A stretch of 64,000 bases of DNA from Nephrocerus scutellatus (lineage: Eukaryota > Arthropoda > Insecta > Diptera > Pipunculidae): NCBI GenBank assembly GCA_947095585.1, contig OX352765.1:89054965-89118964 (forward strand), read 5' to 3'. Below, piece after piece: positions 11,380-22,400 of the stretch. The translations under genes and the position numbers were made by a program. The notes under the pieces were generated by a model, which saw only the letters and a program-made list of their open reading frames with translations, ran no database searches and was not told the origin of the DNA. Position 1 is the stretch's first letter. Every line of letters starts with the position of its first letter.

Positions 11380-11744
11380 TTTTTTTTATTAATTATATTG
11401 TCTGGCGCGTAAACAAACAAAGCTGATGGTTTTCCTACACTGGAGCAGGAGACAATTGGCCATGCAAGAAGCATGGATTTTCAAAATTAATGTTTGTTTT
11501 ATTGTAATTGCGAATGCAAACCGCACCCTAAACTACAAGTACTTAATGTTTAATGGTATGTCGGACGGAATCAATGCGTTGACAGATCGCAAAAGAAAGA
11601 CCGTGGAAATGGATCCGCTGCCAAACGACATTTACGCAAATAGCGCTATTTATTGGAATCATCCAAATCGGTCGAGCCGTTCTGAAGTTTTTGCGAGACT
11701 AACGCACGGCAATTGATTGTGATATATATAGAGATTTCCGCCGA
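11380..11744 (-). mobile_element. Helitron remnant: helicase C-terminus and possible 5' end
   Basis: On the minus strand 11495-11385 reads NINFENPCFLHGQL, a frame break, then CSSVGKPSALFVYAPDN. This matches the end of Helitron PIF1-like helicases (typically NPCFSHGQLYVACSRVGKPS..). Further upstream on the minus strand the sequence begins TCTCTATATATATC at 11744, followed by GTTAGTCTCGCAAAAACTTC and a GAACGGCTCGACCGATTTGG-like segment. I recall such sequence as typical of Helitron 5' ends, and it is preceded by A as expected for A-T target sites. Nearly all of the Rep and helicase body is deleted. The 3' end was not found; the minisatellite at 10748-11370 lies directly downstream of the helicase remnant. 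Confidence 0.65.
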
Positions 11745-13181
11745 CGAAATGTTTTATTGTTTACACTTGATATAAGAAGAGAGTCTGTTATAAGTTTCTT
11801 TCTGACATTCATATCATGCGTTTCAATTTTAAGTCTCTCGCGGAAAACTGACCACACTATGTAGGTATAAATCTAAGCCTCTCGATACCAATCGATCAAT
11901 AACTAGTCTTAGAGTGTGTCATTGTGATGCCACTAATACCGGGAGACTTAGTCTGTTGGGGACGACTGTACAACTTGAAGGCTTCAAGTGCGAAATAAGA
12001 TCATTGATCTCATCGTTAGAATGATCTTTCAAGTTGTTAAAAAATTGTTTTTATGCTTTTACACTTACTACTAGTATGTATATCATTCGATGTTTTTCCC
12101 CACTAAGCCATTGGTGTCCTTAGTGTGTCGTTTAACAAAAAAATACAAATCTTCTAAAACTTTTAATGAAAACAATTTATTTTGAACCAATTATGAAACG
12201 TAACGCAATCAACTAAACAAAACCATTATGTATGGATTTTGTAGTTTTTTTGTCAAACATTTATCATCAGCGTTTTGCTTTAGCTATAGCGTCACAATAC
12301 GTGGTTTGGCGTAGCACTTTGCAAATTGCGGTGAGCTTTATAATAATTATATTATTATTATTGTTTTTTTTTTTCCTAACAACAAATTACAAATTTAGTA
12401 CATGGAAGCTTCTACACTTCATACATTGAATGAAATATTTACATTACATTCTTAATTGTATTTACATTTCCATACTAATTATTAGCTGTTATGGCTAACA
12501 TATATGTATATATAAGTATAAAATTAACAATAATTTAACTTTTTAGTTAACTTTTCATTTTTCAGTAAAAAAGATTATTTCTTTTTTTTTTTGTTGTTTT
12601 TCATTTTATGACATATTAGGTTTATTGGCGTATTTTTTAATATTTATATTTACATAGCACCGCAATAATAACAATTTTATTTTCTATATTATTCGTACAA
12701 TAAAATGTGGGTTTAATAATCGGTTGAATAACGCTTTACTGCGAGTCAAATTGCAATGTATTTTAGGCGGAAATGTCAGTACCCTCAAAATACGTACTTT
12801 GCAGATAAATATAAAACTAAACTTAGACCACATAATTATAGCTGCAAGGTTAAACATCAATAAGTAGTTTGTTATTTTTTTTCTTCTTTTTTATTTTATT
12901 GTATTACCTTTTATTTACAAACCATCTTATAGGCTCCATATATACAGGCAATCGGTTGAAGTAAACATCATATAATGTAATGTTGACTTTTCATTAAGGG
13001 ATCCCCATTATATTTTTTAAATAAAACAGTTTGATTTTCAGAAATCAAAAAAACAATGTATATCAAGTTAAAGTACTTTCATTGTCATTTATTATGAAAT
13101 ACAGTATTATTCAAATGTTGCTGACGGAAACCAATGGCCAACTGTTTATGAATTTTTCGCATAAATCGGGCGATATGGCGA
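11745..13181. other. AT-rich stretch without recognisable gene
   Basis: Very A/T rich, with TTATTA and T runs near 12340-12375 and 12570-12600. No coding or structural signal was recognised. Confidence 0.4.
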
Positions 13182-13629
13182 CGTGGTATAACATTGTTGA
13201 GTACCGTGTACAAAGTTTTCTTCTCTATTCTTAAAGACAGGATACCCCATACGCTTAAGTCAATATTAGCGCACAACAATACGGCTCCATACAAGACAAA
13301 CCAGCAACTGATCAAATTTTCAACCTTTGGCAACGAAAAAATGTCTACAGCTTTAAAACTTACTGCAGCAACTGTTTATAGACTTTAAAGCCGTCTATGC
13401 TAGCATAGCCAGAACTTTGTAAAGGCATTAGAGAATTGGTGATCTTAAATAAATTGACACGACTATAACCAATGTGATAAGCCATATAAAATATCCTACC
13501 AAGTCCGTTCAACGTGGACTAGTTTGCGGCCTCAACAACCCGGCATTGGAGTAAGAGATCCGAGACTCAGCTGTAACGTCGAGAGCAACTATGCTCTATA
13601 AGTCTATCCAGATACTGACTTAAAAAACT

Positions 13630-14192
13630 CACTTATGTCCTATATCCCCTTGTGGGTCATAGGGCCTCTACTACGCCTACGCGCCATAGCGTGCGGTTCC
13701 TGGCAATGAGCTCTCTCCAAATCTTCCCCAATTGCCGTGACTCCTCCTCAACTGTTCTGCGCCATGTATTTCTCGGACGACCCGTTCTTCTACCATCCTG
13801 AGATAACGGATTCCAATGCATTGCGTAGTTTGCTATGGAACTGTCGCCTTTTTGGAGTGTATGACCAATCCACTGCCACTTCCGTCGTTGGATGGTTGTG
13901 CCTATTGGTTGCTGACCCGTTCTCTGGCAAAAATGTTCGTTAGAAATGCGGTTAGGCCAAAAAACCCTTAAGATGTTCCGTAGGCACCTATTTACGAACG
14001 TTTGTAATCTTTTTGTGATAGTAGCGGTAACCTTCCAAGGCTGCACCCATACAACAGCAAAGATTTAACGTTTGAACGGAATAGTCGCAGCTTGCGTTGT
14101 TTAAGCTGATCGTATTGCTACGCCATATTATGGACATCATTCCAAACACTGATTTAGATTTGCCGATTCGGTTGACAATGTCCTGTTTGGTT
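13630..14192 (-). mobile_element. Family A LINE 3' fragment inserted in a family B copy
   Basis: Minus-strand reading gives KQDIVNRIGKSKSVFGMMS, IWRSNTISLNN, then ALEGYRYYHKK, NVRK and RNTWRRTVEEE, ending in a 3' part with GGGATATAGGACATAAGT. The same sequence in the same order is present at 55315-55785, so this is the 3' end of family A. It lacks everything upstream and has stops. Confidence 0.75.
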
Positions 14193-14366
14193 CCACAATA
14201 ATCGTAGGACAGAAACCGACACGATATTGTCGTCATTGGTAGAAGCCTAAATCCAGATCGAGTGGGCGGCACAAAATCTGGAGCGGCACATAAATGAGAG
14301 CCGAATAAAGTACATGGTGACCACGTCTGCGAACAGAAGGTCGCAACATTGGTCGCGCAATTAAGA

Positions 14367-14584
14367 GAATAATAATAATAATATTCGGTCCAAAGCCTAG
14401 CTTCTCGCGACCATTCGTGTTGTGCGTTTTATATTTTCACACAAATGAAAGGGACCTGCAGTTTAATGCCGTACCTAAAGTTCGAGTTGAGAAGCTTTCC
14501 GTGACAAGTTATTACTCTTGGACGTTTGCCAGACATTCGAAGCTCAAACCTCTTGCACTAACTACTAGATCCACGGCACCCAAT
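14367..14584 (-). mobile_element. tRNA-derived SINE copy 4, nested in a LINE
   Basis: Shares the body AAGCTTTCCGTGACAAGTTA and the 3' part with CCATTCGTGTTG and GGTCCAAAGCCTAG with the other copies, and ends in an ATT-rich tail (14368-14385). It is flanked by a perfect 11-bp duplication, CGCAATTAAGA, at 14356-14366 and 14585-14595. The tRNA-like head is diverged (GGGTGCCGTGGATCTAGTAG). Confidence 0.85.
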
Positions 14585-15110
14585 CGCAATTAAGACACTG
14601 AAATGCAAATTTAAAGTTGTACAGCCCTTCAACTTTTTCGGGTCAATTGCAGCAACCGATAACAGAATGGAACCAGAAATTCACGTCAAGGCCCTTCAAA
14701 TTCAGGAATTTAACCATAACACAACATACAAGCAGCTGTTGTACAAAAAAATGGTCATACCAGTACTTGCATGTTGATCCGAGAATTGATTTCTTAACAA
14801 AAATAATTCTTATCTCTTAGCCTCGTTCGAGAGGAAAGTCTTGGAGAAAATTGTTGGAATATAGTATGTACGTCCAGAGATTCTATAATGGTGAGATCTT
14901 CCAGCGTTAACGCGATGTCGACATCGCGAAAAGAATCAAGCTCGGCAGTCTGCGATGGGCAGGATTGGCGAATGGGAAAATAGGATACTAAGGAAAGTCG
15001 GCCGGATAATCCTACGCTATATTGATGGCTTAGACCAGTATCCCTGAGTTTAGAAAATCGATTAAATGAAATCATGTCCGGTGAATAGATTAGACAAGGA
15101 CCGCATCCCA

Positions 15111-15599
15111 ATTGTAGAGAAAAATATGATACTAATGAGAATAAACATTTAAAAAGCTACGATTACGATTACTATATATTATATAATTCATTACAGAAAG
15201 ACGCTAGGCATTATTTGGACAAACCTTAACAAAAACCTAGACAAACGCTCAAAATGAAGAATGCTAATTTAGTTTGAAATAAGTATGTACTTTATATTTG
15301 TAACAAATCTGTATATGAAATGTACACAAAACCAACGAAAAGTAGAATCAGAATGAGAACGACTCCAATTATAAGGAGCCAATACCTAAGTGTTTTCCCT
15401 GGTTCACCGGTTAGAGCACTGCGTTGAATTATAGACGAGTCGTGTGAAATGGAAAAATTTTCTCAGGTTCGAATCTGCACTGGGTCTTTTTAGTTTTTTT
15501 TTTTTAATTTTTCTCGATTTTGTGAATTTTCTTTTTGTTAATTTTTCTAATAGGTATCTTTAAAAATCTCGGCTTTGTGCAGTTGAACCGGGCCACTAG
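15111..15599. other. Downstream flank of the large gene
   Basis: No gene seen. It lies beyond the probable polyadenylation signal of the 15923-49634 gene. Confidence 0.35.
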
Positions 15600-15605
15600 T
15601 TTATT
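15600..15605 (-). terminator. Probable polyadenylation signal of the large gene
   Basis: AATAAA on the minus strand, 318 bp downstream of the TGA of the last exon, gives a 3' UTR of plausible length. It is the first canonical AATAAA I noticed downstream; no transcript evidence. Confidence 0.45.
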
Positions 15606-15922
15606 ACATATTATTTGTCCTCGACGGTTCGACGGTACACATGTCCGGTAATGTCCCATTTTACGGTAAGTCCTCAATGGTCGTTTGAGACATTTAAGAC
15701 GTTTGTAATATATTGTGGTTTCATTCAACAGTTTGATGGAAATGCTCTTCCAGGAAGACATTAATATTAAATCTTCCGTGCTCCTTACAAATATACGACA
15801 ATTTGAGCATAGATTTCCACAGCAACCAGCAATGTCATCGCCAACGCATTCACAATGAATCGCCTCCTATGACGTTGACGTCTTCTTTGTCGCCGAAGCA
15901 TCACTTCGTCTTTTCTCCAATG

Positions 15923-16450
15923 TCAGACTGATGCACCGGAATTACTATCGTAAGCCACAAGCAAGGAATCGTTCTCGTCGCTGCCACTGCCAATGCTTTT
16001 CTCCAGTTCATCGATCACTTCCAATTGAGACTGTTGATGGGTGATTTTGTATTTATTGTGACGTTTGTTGAAGACGACTGTTCGGGCATTGTTATTGTTT
16101 TTGTTGTTGTTCTGACCGCTAACACCACCATTGTCATTGCGACGCGGACAACGCTGACCTTGCTTGAAAGATGAGCGGTATCCTCTGGGAGCACGTGTAT
16201 TCTGGCAACCCAACTTACCGGGCTCGGTGCTGATGACATCATCATCACTATTCTCATTGTACTCCTCATAGTCGTCATCATCATCGACGTCCTCTTCATC
16301 ACCATATTCACCTTCGTCATAGTCATAATCCTCATAGTCGAAGGAAAAGCAACCAATGGTTTTTGCGGAAGCAACACCACCAACACCAGCACCATCATCG
16401 CCGGAACTCAGTCCTCGTCCGCGTCCCCGTCCTTGTCCAGATGTCCTTGC
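15923..16450 (-). CDS. Large gene, exon 7 (cytoplasmic tail)
   Basis: 528 nt including TGA. Encodes ARTSGQGRGRGRGL, an acidic block (DYEDYDYDEGEYG, then EDVDDDDDYEEY), RCPRRNDNGG, an Asn run and ends ATG-free with AYDSNSGASV. Codon use is far less A/T biased than surrounding DNA. The 72-bp intron before it ends in CCTCGCAG. Confidence 0.8.
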   Translation of the reverse strand, partial: ARTSGQGRGRGRGLSSGDDGAGVGGVASAKTIGCFSFDYEDYDYDEGEYGDEEDVDDDDDYEEYNENSDDDVISTEPGKLGCQNTRAPRGYRSSFKQGQRCPRRNDNGGVSGQNNNKNNNNARTVVFNKRHNKYKITHQQSQLEVIDELEKSIGSGSDENDSLLVAYDSNSGASV

Positions 16451-19400
16451 CTGCGAGGATATGTGATATGTGCTGTGAATGCGTGAATCTGAATCACAGG
16501 CGTTATATCATAGTTCTATTACCTCGGGGCCTCTCCATGTGATGCCGGCACGTACTAAATTGTAGAAACGCGTAACGCCCCACATGGCAACAACCTGAAA
16601 TGACATACAAATTAGAAAAAAGATAGAGAGATAGGGAGAGAAAAAAATTTGGTAATTAGTAATTAATTGGCATTGAATTTTTATATTGTGTGTGTCTGTA
16701 GGTTTGTGTGTTTATAGATTGTAGTTTGATTTAAGGCATAAACAATCCATCAATGAAAAGTTTAATAGATTTAGAATTATAGGAAAGAGGTGTGAAGAGA
16801 TACTATTGAAGTATTCATACAACGAACTCACACAGACCCACACCGAACTCACAATATGTGATGAAGTTTTCGTTTTTTTCTGTGTACTTCACATTTGATG
16901 TAAGAAAAATTCACGAGAAATAATGAAGCTTTCAATTCATTCAGTTTGGTTTATTCATAAATCTAAAACTATACGGGAAGCCCATAATTATGGCAGTTGA
17001 ATGATATCGAGCGATACACAAGAAATAAAGGAGTTACCCAGCCATCTGCAGAGAGTGAGTCGGTTTGGTGTCGTTTTTTTGTTGGGTTCTTCTTAAATCT
17101 AAGACGAAACGGGAAGTCCAATTACTCCGCTGTCGAGGGATCTTACGAAACTTACTGTGTGACGGTCTGCAAGGTGATTAATTCAAGACCATTCTGAGCT
17201 TTAAAAAGGACGTAGTCAGCGTACTTTGCGGTAAATGATTTGTGAAACATTCAAGAATTGCAGGATTTGTAGGAAAATCCGACATAGCCTTAATCTGACA
17301 AAAACCAAAGCACTGCTAATAAATAGAAGTAAAAACATGCCAGTGCATCTGCATCAATTATTAGAAATCTAGTAGCTTACTGTAGTGAAATTTTCAGTCG
17401 GAAGGTCCACATTAATAAAATAGTTTCAAAAGTCGACTGTGCTTCTCTTTGGCCTAAGTCCCATTGCAAAATATCTTTAGCAGAATTTTCAAGAACTATC
17501 TATTAACTATTATAGAACTATTGCTATCCAGCAGTGGCGAAATGAAGAACAGATTTAGAAGTAAGGGCTGATTTTATCTTGTTGATGCTCAGTCTGAATT
17601 TCTTTCATGCAGTTCCATTATTCAAGGTGGAAGCAAACCACTTGAGCCAATGTTCCTTCAACTTCTACTTCATCCTACTCCGAATACTATTTTGGGTTAG
17701 CTCTTCTTATACATATTTGCCGAGTTTTTCTGTTCTGTCCATATCCACATTTCTCTTTCACGTATTGTGTCACCCATGTTTTCTAATGGTCTTCTCCGCC
17801 AACTCATTCTTCGTGACAGGTCAACGCCGTACGGCAAGATTACATTACATTTGCCAGCAATGGGGCAGAAATGAATGGATTGGCGGTTAATGACGGCAAG
17901 AGAAAGTATTTACTTTCAACAAGAAGGGATGCTCAACATCGACGTATTTGTCAGAAAGTCAGAAGACAGCTACAACTTCCAGGTAGTAAGGCACTTTATC
18001 TAACTGAGATCCGCTATAACATCTGATAACGACACCAGCTCAGAAATCCAAAGAAAAACAAATCCTGAGAATCGCTGGTTCATTGTTCTAAGAAGGCAAT
18101 TGAGTAGTAAGGCCCTTTTTTGGACCTATAAGAAGACCCTGTATAATAACTTAATCATCCAAGTCTTGTTCTATAGCGGCCATGCATGGAATCTATCGGA
18201 CGCGAATTAAGATATCATTTATCGTTTCGAACGAAAAAACGTTCGGAAAATAATCGGTCCCTTTTGCGCTGACGGTCTTTTGATGAGAAGATTCAATGAC
18301 AAATTATACTCGTACGAGCTGTCCCTTACCGACATCGACCTAGTCAAGAAAATCCGTACTAGACGTTCGCAGTGAATAACTCTCAAAGCGTCGGGCCGCA
18401 GAGTCTTCGAACCTAACCTAAATGGAAAGTACAGTAGAGGAGTTCCTCGTCTTAGATGAGATGTAGATGAGATGAGATGTAGCCAGAGTAAATCTCAGCA
18501 TGCTGGCCAATAGTTCAATGTTTTAAGGTCGTTACAATAAATTAAATTTATTCCTTAAGGACTCCTCGAGTTTCAATATTTGATATTTTGATTGATATTT
18601 TTTTTTAAATCTTCTAAGCTTACAGTAATTAATCTTTGCCATACTTGAGTATCGAAGAAAGCGCAAGTCGAGTAGAGCGTACCTCGGGTGATACGTAGTA
18701 TCACAATAAGTACAGCACAATAAGTGAAGAGGCAATGTTGCGCCTTGGGCTTCTCGTAGCACTATACGTAGATGTGGGATCGTAAGGCAAGCGATGCGGA
18801 GACTTTGTCGCTGCGTGACACGACGATAAGTCGATGCAGGGAACGTAAGGGGAGATTTTGACGCTTCACAGATTTGAACGAAATGATATGCTATCCAACG
18901 ATAATAACGGCTGCAAAACACATGGCAGTGATATGCTTGGATGTATAAGCGTAGTAGTCGTCAAGTATACTACTTTATACCCGATTGGTTTCGAGGTTCC
19001 GGATGCTGTGCTGCCAGGGTTAGCTTTGCTACACCCAGACACTCATATTGAACGAGCTGAGGCCTTTGATATCAGATCTCACCAAGATCGCTTTGGTACT
19101 ACAGAAGTTGGTTTATGCCCGCGGATGAGGTTGACCTCCTTGGAGGTTAGCTGAGTGTGTGCCAACTTTTGGCTTTAGACCCAGTGTCGTTCTGGTCTTG
19201 ACCTACGTAGTGGCTGGTGGTTTGCCATCCAAATGCGGGTAGAGCACTAGCATTGGTACATCAGCCGTGCCTGGTGTTACCAATTTCTTTGGTTCACCAG
19301 TTTCCTTCCTGATGTAACCGATGCGAGTATGTGCTATATATGGAGTTCGATATCTCAACCGGTTGTCGTGAATCAAAGATCGGCAGGGATGTTAGATTGG

Positions 19401-22400
19401 TCCTGCTCTAATCATTGAATTAATACTGATACATGTGTTGAGATGGACGTTGATTGTCGCATACCAATCCGTGTCCGAAGAGGACCGTGGAAATATGCCC
19501 TCTGTTGGCAGTGTTCACGGAAATCCGAATACACAAATTGCCTAGGCTAGATAGTTTGACATAGTATATATAACTATGTAGCGAGCTGGCATTTCCTATT
19601 TATCTATCTAGATTTGAAGACATGCCACCCTGATATTGACCAGTTTGTGATGTGATCGAACTGTTAGTCGTGCGTTTTGTTTATTACTGCTGGTAGCTAT
19701 GCTGTCTTGAACACATGGTGCACCCGAGCTATGAAAAAACATGAGTTTTGTTCCTCAGAACCGGAAAAAGATAAGTGTGACGCGCTGTTGGAGGCAGTAA
19801 GAGAGAAGAGTTTCATGTTAGTTGAGTCCGAGTCTAACGTAAGTATTAAGTAAATAATTAATATTTGTGGTTGTCAATTGGAAAGCCACTAAAATCAGCG
19901 TATCGACTTTGAACCGAATTTGAGATTCAACCAAAAACTCGATTGTCAAACATTTTCATTACAATGTCATTTGTTTTATAAGATACACAATATTTTTATT
20001 TTACAAAAGTTGCATGGTAAATGCTTAACCAACATTGCATGCCAACGTCTGTGTCTGGCTTAATCACATGCAATTTCCTGTAACTATTCAAACTTTGATT
20101 ATCCTAACCAGATGAACAACTCGACCAAATTTCACAACAACCGATAACATCTTGGTAGTTTGTACTTTTTCTACCTAAACAGCAAACATTTTTGTATCTC
20201 TATTCGCAGCTGCTGCAGCAACTAACCAACAACAAAGCGTTTTTCTTGGTCTCGGAGGGTACCTGCAGATATGAGCGAGTGAATAATCGGATTACTCAGA
20301 GTGACACATTCTCAGAGAAAATGTTTCGTGTGAATAAATGTGAAGTTCTTTACCGAACGAACAGTGCTGCATGTTTCTTTTTTTTTCCAGCTTACTGCAC
20401 TGTAAAGTCTTAAGCCTCGTAAAACAAAATTCCAACAGGACCTAAACAGTGTTATGAATAAATTCCCGGTAGCATGCTTCATTGTCATAGCAAAATAGTT
20501 TTTTTTTTAAAATGAATTCTGCTACTTTGAGTGCGAGGATTGATTGAAGGACTTCAAAACAAACAAACTGACTGGAGGTTGCATGTAGTTATTTTGTTTG
20601 TCAGGTGTGTTTTTGTGCTTCCTTGTTAGTTCCTGCCTCTTAATTGTGTGCTTTCTTACAAAGGTATAAGAAAAATGAATGACTTAGAAAAATGACATCG
20701 TGTTACAACACACACTACTCGTAGTTTCCGGTTATTTGCTTATGAAAAAGAGTAATTTTAGCTGAAAAACAGAAAGTGAATGAAAAACTTCACGTACTTC
20801 TCGAATCTACAAACTGTTCCGGTATAAAGTGGACTTGACAGAGAGCAGAAAATGTTTACTACTTTACTAAATTTTATATTGCATAACATAAAAAAGACCA
20901 ACTATAGTCCACTTTTAATAAATACTGAAAAATGTTGGTGTTTTGAAAGGAAATGTTATAGTTCTTTATGGCTACGCGATATTTTAAAAACAATGCTTTC
21001 GACGATGCTGCTATTAGCCGACAACTTGGCACCACAGTTACGCTCATATTTGCTTATAAGCCAACATAGTCTACTTATTCAGGCTGTCAGCAATTAAATC
21101 CAGGCACTTGACAGTTCTTTGAGATTCAAATGAGCTCTGTGATAACCTGTCCCTAAAAATGCATGAACATCTAAAGATAATCATACGGCAATTAAGAAGC
21201 GACAATTGAATTCAACAAAAAATTATTAAAAATGATAAAGTTTCACTTGTCTTCTGCACCAAAACAATTTTAAAAGCGGACTTGGATCTGGTAAGTAAAA
21301 CTATATCTTCTGGTTTTTGATTTTTGGTGAAATCCATTGTTATTTTGGGTATTTGATGCACGGTATCTAGAAGATTTTACATTACATAAACAGCCATTCT
21401 TCTTTTTGTTCCAAATAAATAACGAGTAAATGTAAATAAAACGTAGTTTTTCGGGTACAAACTTTTATGTATACATCGAAACACGCCACACAGTCCTTTA
21501 TTATTTGGTAATAATCGCTAATATATCTGTTTTTGAGGTCGGGCCTATTACAAAGTATTTTCTTTTTTCCACGCATCACACGCGCCACACGCAACTCGCT
21601 ACTCGCGACACGCGTCACATGCGGGACATCAAAATTGACACTTAACATTATGCTGCTCAGAAATTTCAGCCCTCTAGGTCGTGCGGAAGGTTGTTAAAAA
21701 GGACCCCAAGAAATGAGAAACTGGCAGCATTTCCAACTATCACACGCGCCACACGCGAAAAGTGACACACGCCACGAGCAGAATATAAAAAATACTATTT
21801 GGGACACTCACAAAATTTTAATTTCTCTAAGTTGTGTGAAGGAAAAAGGACCTGAAAGAAGTTGAAAACAAATTTTTCAACCCATCACACGCGCCACATG
21901 CGTAAAGCGATATACATCACAAGCGGAATATAAAAAATGACATTTGCGAGTTAGACACTCACGAAATTTCAGCTCTCTTGGTCGCGTCGCGTCGAAGGTG
22001 AAAAAAAGGCCCTCAAAAAAGTCGAAAATACAGACAAAAAGAGAGTTTCTATGACAATTATTGGTCTCGGAACGTTTGTCGGACATTCGCGAGAGTTGGA
22101 AACACGAAAAAGATTTTTGGTATTTATCTATCATCCTAGGAACCTCCCGCTTAAAAGTCCAAAGCACTAATCATACTATAGCCATGGCACCCATATGCAT
22201 AGGATAATCTTATTCTTATACTCGGTAGTAAAGTTAAGTAGATATTCGTTCTACCGTCAAATAATTATGGCTAACATTACAGGGGTTCCTCGTGTGCAGT
22301 GTGATTATCACATTTTCGTGTCTTTAAGGACATTTGTGGGTAACGTACCAAAAAAAATATGAAATGCCTATGGCAACTTAGAGACAGCACATTTTTTCGT

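Larger units (their letters stand above)
13182..15110 (+). mobile_element. Family B LINE copy interrupted by two insertions
   Basis: Part 1 (13182-13622) reads WYNIVEYRVQSFLLY, DRIPHTLKSI and TNQQLIKFSTFGNEKM, i.e. decayed RGITLLS, QDRIAPYA and TTDQIYTLRQVMEK RT motifs. Part 2 (about 14215-15110) resumes with IQIEWAAQNLERHINESRIKYM and, after the SINE, SFERKVLEKIVG and RLRW-like C-terminal motifs. Between the parts is an antisense family A fragment (13630-14192), and inside part 2 is a SINE (14367-14584) with target-site duplication. Continuity is supported by the unbroken order of the same motifs in the copy at 61155-63110. Confidence 0.7.

Noticed and set aside
14200..14360. Independent host exon
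   Set aside because: The reading IQIEWAAQNL..HINESRIKYM is family B LINE RT.
16015..16398. 127-codon minus-strand frame rich in Met and Thr
   Set aside because: Out-of-frame shadow of exon 7 of the large gene; the spliced frame is the Asp/Tyr- and Asn-rich one.
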